Below are positions 1 through 11,500 of a stretch of 64,000 bases of DNA, in pieces. Position numbers and translations under genes: made by a program. The notes below the pieces were generated by a model. That model saw only the letters and a list, made by a program, of their open reading frames with translations. It was not told the DNA's origin and made no database searches. Numbering within the stretch: the stretch's first letter is position 1; every line of letters begins with the position of its first letter. The stretch comes from Sipunculus nudus (taxonomy: Eukaryota > Annelida > Sipuncula > Golfingiida > Sipunculidae), in contig CM049316.1 of assembly GCA_026874595.1 (NCBI GenBank), forward strand, positions 48,426,695-48,490,694, written 5' to 3'.

Positions 1-52
1 TACTAATACATGGAAAAGAGCACTGAAATCCTACAAAACAGGTTAATATAGA

Positions 53-229
53 GTTTTTGACGATGTCTGTAAATCTACACAGGAGAAAAGAAAATCACTC
101 ATAGAAAAAAAAGACAAACTCAGGAGAGATGGAGTTGTTGCTCTTATTCCCTTTTTGAAACAAGCCAAACTCATAGTCATACATAAGCAGGAGAAAAAAT
201 GGAAAAGTATCTTACCCAAAAGTAGTTAA
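53..229 (+). pseudogene. Possible L1 ORF1 C-terminal remnant
   Basis: An open stretch without an ATG encodes a lysine-rich peptide (STQEKRKSLIEKKDKLRRDG near the middle) ending at a stop at 227-229. The pattern resembles the C-terminal domain of L1-type ORF1 proteins, and an L1-like ORF2 fragment lies on the same strand at 3060-4060. Weak similarity by eye only. Confidence 0.3.
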
Positions 230-544
230 ACTTAAAATTCAGCAAAAAAAATCAGATATAACACAACCTCACCATGCCAGAAAATCCCTTATATTTATAT
301 CAGTATGTCATTTATGAATGGACTTTTTATCATTAAAGTGACTCAGATATTTGTTTTCAATAATATAAAACCTTTTAATTTAAGTTTCGAATCAGATTAT
401 TCTTCAGTTGGATTTTTGCCAGGCCATAAATTTTACAATACAACTATAAACTGTAAATATTTATATGAATTTACCTTACATATCACATCATCATTTACTA
501 TTTGAATACCATTTATTATTTGAATAAGAAACAATTACACAAAC

Positions 545-890
545 ACCACTGCTGAAATTCTAGCATGGGTGCACACAACACAAAAACGATTGTAGCTGGC
601 ACCACCAGTCTTGTATATTTCGAAGCTATCAGAGATATACACATATGCCAATTTTCAGACTGATATATCAAACCCCTCCTGAGAAATAAGCAGGGACACA
701 CTGTGCAAAAATTATTGTAGGTAGCATCACCAGTCTTGTATATGACAAAGCTATTCGATATGTATAAATATGCCTAATTTCAGGCTGATATATCAAATTT
801 CTCTGTAGAAATAAGCAGGCACATACACTATGCAAAAGTCAATGTACGTGGCACCACCTGTCTTGTAAATGAGAATACCATCAAAGACGC
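545..890. repeat. Tandem repeat, about 126 bp, near 3 copies
   Basis: The phrase GGCACCACCAGTCTTGTA and variants recur at about 600, 725 and 850, each followed by a TGATATATCAAA-like segment. Copies are clearly diverged. The stretch between 230 and 545 is AT-rich with nothing recognised. Confidence 0.7.
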
Positions 891-989
891 ATAGGCAGGT
901 CAAAATATCAGTCCAATACATCAAACTTCCCCAGAGTTTGATGCACTGGGCTGACAAGGCTTAGGTGAGTAAGGCAGTTGCCCCCGAGT

Positions 990-1290
990 GACCTGTGACA
1001 AATTGCTGCCTCAAGCTACTGCACTGAGTTAACTCTTGACCAGCACCTGGCTAGACTGAGTGAACTTTTGACCTGTACCTGGCTGCACTGAGTGAACTCT
1101 TGACCTGTTGCATAACCTGACACAGTTGGCAGTCTGCAAAAGCTATAAATAGATTCAGGCTGAACTTTGGTGCCAAATATGATGCAGAGAGCAGTCTGCC
1201 AAAGCTATAAATAGAATGCAGCTACTGCACTGAGTTAACTCTTGACCTATACCTGGCTGCACTTCTTTCAATCCTGGCACTGTGCTAAAA
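990..1290. repeat. Short diverged tandem repeat with ACTGAGTGAACTCTTGACC
   Basis: Variants of GCACTGAGTGAACTCTTGACC with CACCTGGCT recur at about 1020, 1055, 1090 and 1225; a CAAAAGCTATAAATAGA phrase appears at 1137 and 1197. No coding signal. From 1290 to 1800 the sequence is AT-rich and holds nothing recognised. Confidence 0.55.
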
Positions 1291-1799
1291 CTATTTATAG
1301 AGCTGACATCATCTTGGCTAATGGCCAACATCAAGGCACTGGCAATCTGCCAATGGTAAACCAAGTGCTCCCATCTGAACACAAAAGTGGTCCCTACTTG
1401 AAATAACTTTGAAATTTATTTTCCCGATACAAAATGCTTTTCAGCTGACTTTTTATAAAAAAAAGAAATCAGGAATATATGTAAAATTATTCTGGATGCA
1501 TACTGAATGCAAAATTAAAATACAGATATATTTCATTGATGGCAAATTCTTGAATTAAGTTGAGTAGGGATACCAATAATTTATACAGAGCTGATTATCT
1601 ATTATTGTAATATTGCCTGGAATGATGAATAACTTAAATCATAAATCTAAATTGTTTAAAAAAGCTTTAAAAAAATTTCTTGTCAATATTAACCAAATAT
1701 AACCTGAAATCTAAATTTCTAGTGGCATGATGTAATAGATGCTGATAAACTGGTGCCAGGCTAGATGTAACAGCATCACAAAACTAACATATATGGTAA

Positions 1800-2836
1800 A
1801 ATGACTCAATTCAATCTCCATAATTCAGCCAAAAATCATTCATGTGGAACCATTAATGACAATTATTATAAGAATTATTGTAGGAATTATTCTTGTAAAA
1901 TATTTAACAAACTTGCTTCAGTGGCATCAGTTGAAAAACGTTTCGAAGGTTATAACTCATATAGGAGGATACAGCAAACTGGTAGTTCAGCTTCCCATAA
2001 CTCAGCCAAAAAGCACTGAACCAAAACCATTCGAACAAACTTGAATTATCAACATCTGAGGATTATTAATGTGCAAGATTTAAGAATTTGGCCCAGTGGT
2101 TTTTGAGAAGAGGATCTTTGTAGCCACTGAGCTAAAATGGGCTGTTATGGCATATCACTAAATTCAGCTTCCCATAACTTAGCCAAAAGTCATTGAAGAG
2201 AGACCATTTGAACAAACTTCAGAAAGCACTACCCTAGGATCATTTCTGTGCGATATTAAACATTTTGGCCATATGTTTTCAGAGAAGAAGTCTTTTGTAA
2301 CCCTCAGTGTGATACAGGCACTGACGACGCTGTAAAAAAAGGCCGATGCAGGTGGCGCCACCAATACCTCAATTTCAGATATGACCTATGTGACCAACAT
2401 TGGCATAAAATTTGGTGATGATAGCTATAGCTGTTTCTGAGATTTAAATTTTAATATGCTTTTTTGCACAGACAACAAAGTTCAACCTCCTGTATCTCGG
2501 CCAAAAAATCTCTGAACCAGAACCATTCGAACAAACTTGAGAAAGATTGTTCCAGGGATCATTTCAAGTGAAATATTGAACAATTTGGCTGGACAGTTTC
2601 GGAGAAGAAGATTTTTAAAGCTTTTTTTAGCTTTCTCCCTAAAAAATCTTAGAAAATGCAGTTAGAAAAAAAATAAACAAAATCCGATATAGTTTTTTGG
2701 ATGACTGATTATTTGCAAAAATTTGGTGATGCTAGCTCCATCCGTTTTTGAGATAGCTATGGTTAACGTACAGAGACGCACGATGCACGACAGACGACCC
2801 ACGACGCCGCACAATCGCATAAGCTCACAGGTTCGC
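1800..2836 (+). repeat. Dispersed repeat with internal tandem units, ending GCATAAGCTCACAGGTT
   Basis: Units containing CTTCCCATAACTCAGCCAAAA and CCATTCGAACAAACTT recur at about 1820, 1990, 2170 and 2490. The 3' part (GATAGCTATGGTTAACG, then a GACGACGC-rich stretch, then GCATAAGCTCACAGGTT) is found again at 25860-25990 and 41720-41815. This looks like a non-autonomous repeat family; no ORF or clear terminal repeat was found. 2837-3060 is AT-rich without recognised content. Confidence 0.6.
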
Positions 2837-3059
2837 TAAAAAGCATATACAGGCAAATCCAGACATCTAATAGCATTAATAACTTATATCATATGACTTG
2901 TATACATAATGCAGTAATTCAGTGTAAATTATTTATGATAATAAGGACATTCAGCTTCAAATTCAAGAATCCCTTTGAATTTGAATAATTGAAGGTGATC
3001 AATATAATTTCCAATACTAAATGTCAATATGCATGGCATAAGTAATTATGTAAGATGCA

Positions 3060-4060
3060 GGAAACTCTTAAATTGATTAACAAAATAATATGAATAAAGG
3101 TGTAGGTTTTATACAAGAAACTCATTCAGTAGAAAAGACTGAACAATATTGGCAAAATCAATAGTGAGGTATATGTTTTATTCTTACATGGAACTAGTCA
3201 AGCCAGAGGAGCCAACATATTAATTGGTGAAAAACTGCAATTCAAGTCAGTTAAATGAGCCTCTGACAAAGAGGGTAGATTTGTAATCTTCTATGCCTGT
3301 ATTCAGGAATGTCCATTTTTATTAGTTAATGTTTATGGTCCAAACAGTGAGACATAACAAGTGCTATGTTACCGAAAGATATGTAAAATAATTGAAAAAG
3401 AATTTGACATGGACTGTAATACTAAAATTATCTGGTGAGGAGACCTGAACTTCTGTTTCTTCCCCTTGGATGCTTAAAGTGGTAAACCACTTACACAATG
3501 TAGGTTAGACTATTTTCTTATATCAGTGATTTTGCAACCCTATGTAACAAACTGTGAGATTATACCTTGTGTGGGAACAGACCATTCAGTGGTACTACTT
3601 AGGCTAAAGTTGTTCTTTTGAAATGCCAAAGACTGGGCCATCATACTGGAAATTAAATAATTCATTAGCTGAAGACACAATATTTATAACCAAATTAAAA
3701 GAGTACATACAATTAGCTTTTCAGACAAATATGAATGCTAACAATGAGACTATTTGAAATATCATATAAGAAAATTTGCAATAGCATACTCAAAAGAAAA
3801 GAGCAGAGCTAACAGAATAAAGTGGATAAGCTTAGAAAAAGAAATGGAGCAGCTAGAGAGTGATATTGGAGAGTGTAATGATATTAGTATTATTGAAAAA
3901 TACACAGATTTAATTAAAGCAGAATTTTGGAGAATGTTATGATCTGATAACAGAGGGTATGATTGTTACATCCAGAGCTCAGTGGTATAAGCAGGGTGAG
4001 CGCAGCTCAAAATATTTCTTAAATCTTGAAAAGAGAAATCATGAAATGACAGTTATAACA
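3060..4060 (+). pseudogene. Degenerate L1-type LINE fragment (endonuclease to start of reverse transcriptase)
   Basis: Broken reading frames spell typical L1 ORF2 phrases in order: QETHS and SHGTSQARGANILIGEK (endonuclease), LLVNVYGPN, GDLNF, CRLDYFLIS, GTDHSVV, and SRAQWYKQGERSSKYFLNLE just before the reverse transcriptase. Many stops and frameshifts show it is dead. It stops where another repeat begins at about 4060, so the catalytic core of the transcriptase is absent. Confidence 0.8.
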
Positions 4061-5602
4061 AGTGAACTACATGGGTCATGACGCTCAGGCGACTGACATG
4101 TTGACAATATGTCCTTGCACAGGTAACTAATTAAGATAATGTAGGTCGCATCATAGTTAATGCATATTAGCTCAAGTTCATTAAGACCCATAAGCACACC
4201 AAATTTGATGACAATCCATTCAGCCGTTCCTGAGGAATCTGGCAATTTGTGTGTATTTTGCATTATTTTACGGGTGTCAAAACATGGCCTGTAATTAAAG
4301 AGAAAATAAGTCACTAATTTCAGTTTACTGAGGAGAACTTTTAAGGAACTCTCAGGATGTCAAGAACGAAGATTCTAGGTACAGTGGTTATGATTTGTGT
4401 CCTGTTAACAGATGACCGCATCTTTAAAAGTTCCAAAAATCGAGAATTAAATGCTTAAAAATTCAAAAAAATTCAAGTGGCACTACCAGTCTGCAGGAAT
4501 TGATGAACCACTCCATGATCAATATGCATACAAAAAATCATAGTGATCAATGCATTAGTTGTTCAGATATTGGAGCTTTTGTATCAAACTTTTAATCATT
4601 CTGGGGTTAATTCTGAGTCCCATACCTTGGAGATTATGGGAAACAGAGACCTAATTTCAGGTTTCCAAGGAGATTTTTCATGGACCTCCCGGGATGTCAA
4701 ATTAGAAGATTCTAGGTCCAATGGTTATAATTTGTGCCCTGCTTAGGTATCAATTTTCAATTATTCTGGGGGGTTACTGATGAGCCCCACAGCTATGAGG
4801 ATATGGTTACAGAGACCGAATTTCAGGTTTCCAAGAAGATTGTTCATGGACCTTTATAGATGATTAGTTAGAAGATTCTAGGTCAAACAGTGATGATTTG
4901 TGCCCTGTAAACTGATGAGGCTTTATTTCAAAATCTCAAAAAAGAGAAAAAAATGCGTAAATTTTTAAAAAAAAATTCAAGATGGTGCCATCAGTCTGCA
5001 GGAACTGATAATACACTCCATGATCAATATGCATGCAAAAAATCATGGTGATCTTGGAGCTTGGAGAATATGGGTAACTGAGACCTAATTTCAGGTTTTC
5101 TAGGAGATTTTTCATGGACCTCCCTAGATATAAAGTATGAAGATTCTAGGTCCAATGGTTACAATTTGTGCCCTGTTAACAGATGAGGCTTTATATGGAC
5201 TCTTTATTATGGAGGTCTCAAAACTAAGTAAAACATTCGTAAAAATTTAAAAAAAATACTAGTGGTGCCACCAGTCTGCAGGAACTGTTGAAACATTCCA
5301 TGATCGATAAGAATGCAAAGAATGATTGGTGATCAATGCATTAGTTATTCAGATACTGGAGCTTTTGTATCAAATTTTCAATTATTCAAGGGGTAGTTTA
5401 TAGTCCAATAGCTCAAAGGATATATGGGCAACAGAGACCTTATTTCAGGTTTCCAAGGAGATTTTTCAAGGACCTCCCTAGATGTCAAGTTACAAGATTC
5501 TATGTCCAGCGGTTACAATTTGTGCCTGGTTAACAGACAGACCAAGGACAAAGACTTATCACTATAGTTCAGATGACTTTCAGGCAGTTTAGCTAAAAAT
5601 GG
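4060..5602 (+). repeat. Composite dispersed repeat with 5' CATGGGTCATGACGCTCA and 3' AGCTAAAAA ends
   Basis: The left end is a diverged copy of the ACAAGTGACCCATGGGTCA terminus seen at 34559, 37876 and (reverse) 54311. The body has three or four tandem modules with CAGTCTGCAGGAACTGAT and ACCTAATTTCAGGTTTCC, followed by a GACAGACCAAGGACAAAGA stretch and a decayed 3' hairpin. Bases 4125-4140 match the uninterrupted target of the insertion at 53057-54231. Confidence 0.6.
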
Positions 5603-6462
5603 TTTGGCCAATTATATTCATAATTTGCATGATGACACTCAAATATACAGAACCTCTCCTGAGATATTTGGTATTATCACTGACAAGAGATGCACAGATG
5701 GACACTATGCAGCATGATTTGTAGGTGTCATCACCAGTGTTTGTTAGGTACTGGTTCACATGTGACCCTACAACTATGCCAGGTTTCAGAAAGATCTGTC
5801 AACAGGTCTCAGAAGAGTCTTCCAGGAATGAGCACTACTGTGATTCAATAACAGTTGAAAAGCTTTAGAACATTTGCATTTACTGTCAAGTTGTAATTAC
5901 AAAGGGGTTACTTATGAACTGTCAAGACATTTTGATTGATTTGATGATAGGGGTAGATTGATAATAGGGGTAGACTGATACTTCTGAAATTGGTTGGCCT
6001 CACAACAACCTTCTGCAATTGTTGTAATATGCAAACTAGTGCTGCCATTGACCAAAATTCTAATTCCTTTAGTATCTAAAGAACCATGATAACTGGCCAA
6101 ACATTGCATCTAACTAGTTTTCGAGGTCAAAGATTCAAATTAAACCACATTAAAAATTACTTTCTAAATTTATATCTTTAATATGCAAATAAGTGTTACC
6201 ATTTATGAAACAATATTGATCTAAAAGTACATGGTGATCCAATGGGCAAAATAAAAGAACAGACTCAGTGCAAGCAAAATTTAGAATTCATGGTGGGAAA
6301 CTTATTTTGACAAAGATAGTGCACAAATTAGATGTTACTAATCATATATTTATATTTCAAAATAATGAATAACTATATATGTATGAGATAGGTCAGATTT
6401 TGAAGTATTATGTGTGATGTAAATAAGATTATAATTTGATAAACATATCTGGTTGACCTTAC
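5603..6462. other. Downstream of CTDP1 exon 6, nothing recognised
   Basis: AT-rich DNA with no convincing exon. The final CTDP1 exon should be on the minus strand somewhere below 6463, but no acidic C-terminal peptide with a good acceptor was seen here or in 1-5600. Confidence 0.5.
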
Positions 6463-8547
6463 CCTTTGGAAACTCTGCACTGAGACTATCATCACTAGAA
6501 GACTCATCATCAACTCTGCCAAGGACCTTCCTTCTCAATTCTGCTTCTGCATCTTTGCTTTGATCAAACTCTTCGTCACTATCAGATTCCAGTAAACCAT
6601 CTATCTCTTTGTCCATATCAGTAATGGCATCTTTAGAAAATGTCATCATAGGGTTATAAGTTTCTGAAAATTTCCTTTCCCGCTTTGCTGGCATATCTTC
6701 GCCTGTGTCCATGTAATCCTCTTCATCATCATAAGGCAAACCTGAGTCAACCTCATCATCATTTACATCATCTTCAAGCCTCTGACGTTTCTGTCTGTCA
6801 GGGCTATCAGTCTCGTTTTTTGAACCAGTGTCAGTGGTATCACGCTTTCGTTTTTCTAAATGTCCTTTATATTTTTCTTTCCCAGGATCTGGGCTATCTC
6901 GACAAAAAGGGTACTTCATACCCTCCATCAAAGGAAAGAGTCTTTCATCAACTCTCTCCCAACGTTCTGAACAGGACCACAGCCAATCAGGATTAACAAT
7001 GTGGACATTACCATGCTTCATTGCCACCTTAACTTTGGTGGTACCTGGCCTAGCAGCTACGACATGTGTTGTGACTGGCCTGTCAACAGTCTGCTGAGCT
7101 CTGCCAATAAACTGAGAATGAACATGTGCACCAAGTGCTCTGGCGACCTGATATGCTCTGCTTTTCTCTGGTGGAGAATTTGTTGGAAACACACCACTGA
7201 ACAAGATACTAACTCCTTTCAGAACTTTGCGTCTCACATACGGTATTATATGTTTGAGATCAGGCATCTTCTCCTGTTTCTTACCTTTTTCTAAGTCTTT
7301 TACTTGGTCATACACCTCATAAAAAGCTGTATGTATTCTGGTTAGGATCTCTTCTAAGTAAAATAAGTAATCATCCTCATCGAGCCATTCAACCATCTCT
7401 TCTTCTTCCTCCTCAACAATCACCATGCTGCCTGCTTCTTCTGTGCCATCCTGTTCTAGAGCCTTGTCTGTCTTGTCAACATCTGTTTGTCTCTCCTGCC
7501 CCTCCTCTGTGACCTTGCCTGTCTTGTCAACATCTGTTTGTTTCTCCTGCCCCTCTTCTGTGACCTTGTCTGTCTTGTCAACATCTGTTTGTTTCTCCTG
7601 CCCCTCCTCTGTGACCTTGTCTGTCTTGTCAACATCTGTTTGTTTCTCCTGCCCCTCCTCTGTGACCTTGTCTGTCTTGTCAACATCTGTTTGTTTCTCC
7701 TGCCCCTCCTCTGTGACCTTGTCTGTCTTGTCAACATCTGTTTGTTTCTCCTGCCCCTCCTCTGTGACCTTGTCTGTCTTGTCAACATCTGTTTGTTTCT
7801 CCTGCCCCTCCTCTCGAACCTCCAGTGGAGCTGTGACCTTGTCTGTTTTTTCATCAATCCCATAATGGCCTTCACGATTTGTCCCAGATTCTGTTGGCCC
7901 TGATTCCATTTTATCTCTGATAGGTTCTATTTGTGGTTCATGACATACAGAAGCTTGTAGGTTTGAAGTTGTACTGTGATCTGACTTACTATCTGTTTTA
8001 TCCTGAGTATTCTGTGTGCCCTCTGGATGACCATCTGTTTTATCATATGAGCCTGCACCTTCAGACCTGGTCTTTCCTCCAACAGGACATGCTTGGTCTG
8101 TTGACGAGGTTTTTGTGGAGTCTGGTGAATTGTTTTTCTTGCCATTCTCTGTTCCTACTGTGGACAGATGATTGTCCTTGTCCTCATGTGTACTGTCCTT
8201 GACACTATCATCTTCTTTCACACCTTCCTCATGCGTGTCATCATCTTTTCTTCCACCTGCTTCTTCCATCTGTTTTGTTGAAGATGCTTCTTTTTCTTCA
8301 TCCACTGTAACCACAGTTTCTGTAACTTGTCCCTCTTTGGACAACTGTCGTTTCACCAGGACTCGCCTTTCTTTGTGCTTTGGGCCTTTCAATTCTTCAT
8401 CTTTCACACCTGGTGGTGCATTGATATCCGCTGTTCCCTCAAAGAATCGATACGGCTTGACATGAACCAGATTTGGTGAGAAGTTCCACACATCCTCTCT
8501 GTCATCAATAATACACACCAAGGAGTCTCCACAAGGGAAGAGTGACC
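6463..8547 (-). CDS. CTDP1: CTDP1 exon 6 (end of phosphatase core, linker, BRCT, acidic tail)
   Basis: A large 2,085-bp exon. Acceptor ACATTCCAG precedes GTCACTC; the donor is AAGG then GTAAGG at 6462. It starts with SLFPCGDS, then after an apparent extra T continues as VCIIDDREDVW. The linker is rich in D, E, K and T and holds a 17-residue repeat. DEDDYLFYLEEILTRIH and the BRCT domain with HIVNPDWLWSC match human FCP1. The tail has TFSKDAITDMDKEIDGLL followed by acidic clusters, the region that binds TFIIF in other animals. The exon ends one base into a codon, so at least one more exon is required. Several other open frames over the repeat are shadows. Confidence 0.95.
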
Positions 8548-11500
8548 TGGAATGTCAAAACAAATACTTACATCTTGTGTTCAATGAATATTTTCATTAT
8601 CTGTTTTCACAATTTTATTTGCTTGTGCAACCAGAAGACATAAACCTCACTTTTAGCCCTGATGTCTTGTTTTCCTCTCACTTAGCCTCCAGTGTTTTTT
8701 AGGCATCTACAAACTAGATAAGCTTGTGTCACCTTCAGTAATCTATGAACAAAGCAATTAAACAACTGCAAGTAGTTAATCATGTTAAATGTGTTAGTAC
8801 AACATTAAAAACAGTTTTAACTTTGAACAAACAGACTATTAATGACAAGAGATCCATCGGTTGTGGCACTCAACTGAATTTGCTTTAGACAGAAAAAAAT
8901 CCAATCCTGGCAGAAGAAAGTGGTTACTATATTACTATATGGTTTGCTATATTCTTGCACTTGAAACATAAATCATAATGCCACAGCAACTACGCAATAT
9001 TAATAACAAGTCTGTATATACAGTTTTTCCTTTATTGTAGTTCCAAATACCTGTGACGGTGCTTGTGCTCCTACAATGATTATAAATGCAATAAAGTGCA
9101 TTTTTTTGTCTTTTATATAGAAAAGGGGTCAGTTCTTGATCAATTCTTTTCAATTTCATACTCTTAAAGCTTTATTCTATATTTTACAACAAATGAACAT
9201 TAAATCGACAGCACTTACAGGAAAAAAATTAATTCTAATTAATCTGCCTTATATGACATGATCAACACATGTATACTGACTGAGGTCCTGAATCTCAAAC
9301 AGGTTTATTAATAAATGTATATTATTTTCTGTATGAATTTAAACATATAAGGGTTCTATATTCACAAAAAAACAAACTTTATCTCAAATATATGGCTAAA
9401 ACAGGCATCAGACTCCAGAGAGATCCTTATAAATTGGTCACCAAAGCAAGAAGGACAAATATAAGATAGGCCTAGAGTTAAAAAGTCAATGTTACACTTT
9501 ATAAAGAAAAATAAATTTCTAAAATTTGCCCTAAATGATTTAGTGCACCAACATGAAAAGGACAAAGGTCTGCCTGCTGTGAACAAGGGACCCATGGGTC
9601 ACAGCGCTCAGCTGAAGTTTGAAAAATTTTAGCAAATGCAAAATATGCTGATTTTGATTATATTTTTTTTCATATGTATAAGCATATGAGAAGCTAAGAA
9701 GAAAGGGGCCCTCTTCTTGGTTATAGTAAAGTTCTAAATATATGATTGCAAAACTTAAGCACCTGTCACATTAGAACTGTGTGCAACTTACTGGTGACAA
9801 TTTTTGCTGCCCACAGCTCCCCGCAGTTGGCATGGACCTGGCAGTATCTTGTCTAGACTTACCTGCGCCAAGTTTTTAACATGCTCAAAACTTGGTCCGG
9901 GTAAGCTGCGGGAGTTTGCCCGCAATAGTCCACACAGAACACCAGCAAAAGGCCCATAGCAGCCGCAAGTCACAGGCAGATAACCCGCTTGAAGAAAGTA
10001 TGTTTGGAGTCACACGAGAAACGTTTTAATTAATTCTCTTTGGCGCCACCTGATGCTTGCGGTTGCGCCATCTGTGTTTTTCTCGTGGTGCATTCACCCG
10101 AAAGACATCATGGGAGACAAGGCTCCTGACTTTACCAAATTCTGCAGAGGGTTGACTGAAACACTTAAGCAAATTAGGGAAGAGCAAAAGAATCTTGCCC
10201 TAAGAGTAGAAAAACTTCAAAAAGATGTTAAAAGCAACAGTACTGAGCTTGTGGAAGACTCACAAACGAAGATAATCCGGTGAGCGGAGCCGGTATTGCC
10301 CAAAACGTTCCAGAAGACCAAAACGGTGCATCTGTTTGCGGCCGTCCTGTTTCATCGGGACGAGTTGGTCCTGTACATGAAGGGACAGCAGCGGGTACAG
10401 CTTACATCCCAGAACAACTTCAACCTTCCAGTCCTGAGCTAATTCAGTTCACAGCCGGCCAGGCTCAGGAGGAGTATTGTATTATCGCAGACTCATTATC
10501 GAGAACACGTCTTCCAGTACAGCTGAGATTACATGACACAGGTGCTGTAAAACCCGGGCTTCAGCCCCTATGCAATATCATAAAACGTTCAGCCAGGTAC
10601 ACTGAAACTATCCTAAAGTTATTATGTCACATGCAGGCTGATCATGTCACAGAGGCGGATCTGATGGACATTTATAAGTGTGCTTTTGCTGGAATAAAAT
10701 TCTTGCAAGAAGAATACACCAATATACTTGTACAAGGCAGATTTGGGGATAGTACAGCCACAATTTTCAGAGAGCTGAAAGATACACTAGTGCATTCTCG
10801 TCAGAACAACTTTCTTATTTACACCCGGCCATAGAGCTTGCTTCCGTCGCTGCAGTCCAAACTAAAGGGGTACAACGAACGGGTGCCAGTGGATTCAGAA
10901 ACAGAGGCTGTGGACGCCGAACATACCGGGGCTCACCAGCAAACAGGGACACGTTTGACCAATTTTCTCGTGATGTTCCATTTCATCACACTGATGACAG
11001 ACCAAGACAAAACTCTTGAATGAACTATTTCAGTTGAACTTTGTTTGTTTTATGATGATAAGCTATATTGTTCATATATGATATATGAGATGTTATTACA
11101 TGAATATTCTTGCATGGCGCCGTATTGACACCTCAGAACAAGTACTTAATTGGGTTGAAAATGGTGTACCTATACAGTTTAAATTGACGCCAAATAGTTT
11201 TCAGCTTCCTAATCCAACATTTACTGTTTCTCAGAAAGATTTCATTAGAAACAAAATCAAAGACCTGCTCACTAAGAATTTCATAAGAAGGTGGACAGAG
11301 TCCAATAAACCATATTGTGTGTCTCTGTTGAAAGTTGTGCTGAAACGGACCTGGAAACTAAGATTAGTACATAACTTGTCATACATAAATAATTTTGTTG
11401 AAATTCCAAAATTTTCACAGGAAGGTATTGACACTGTAGCCAAACAAATAAGGTACAATGATTATATGGTTACAATTGATTAGATAGCCGGTCAGTGTGT

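Noticed and set aside
7425-7903. Long open frames of 130-146 codons on both strands over the exon 6 repeat
   Set aside because: They are other frames of the 51-bp coding repeat, which opens frames simply because it is a multiple of three; only the frame with the phosphatase and BRCT domains matches a family.
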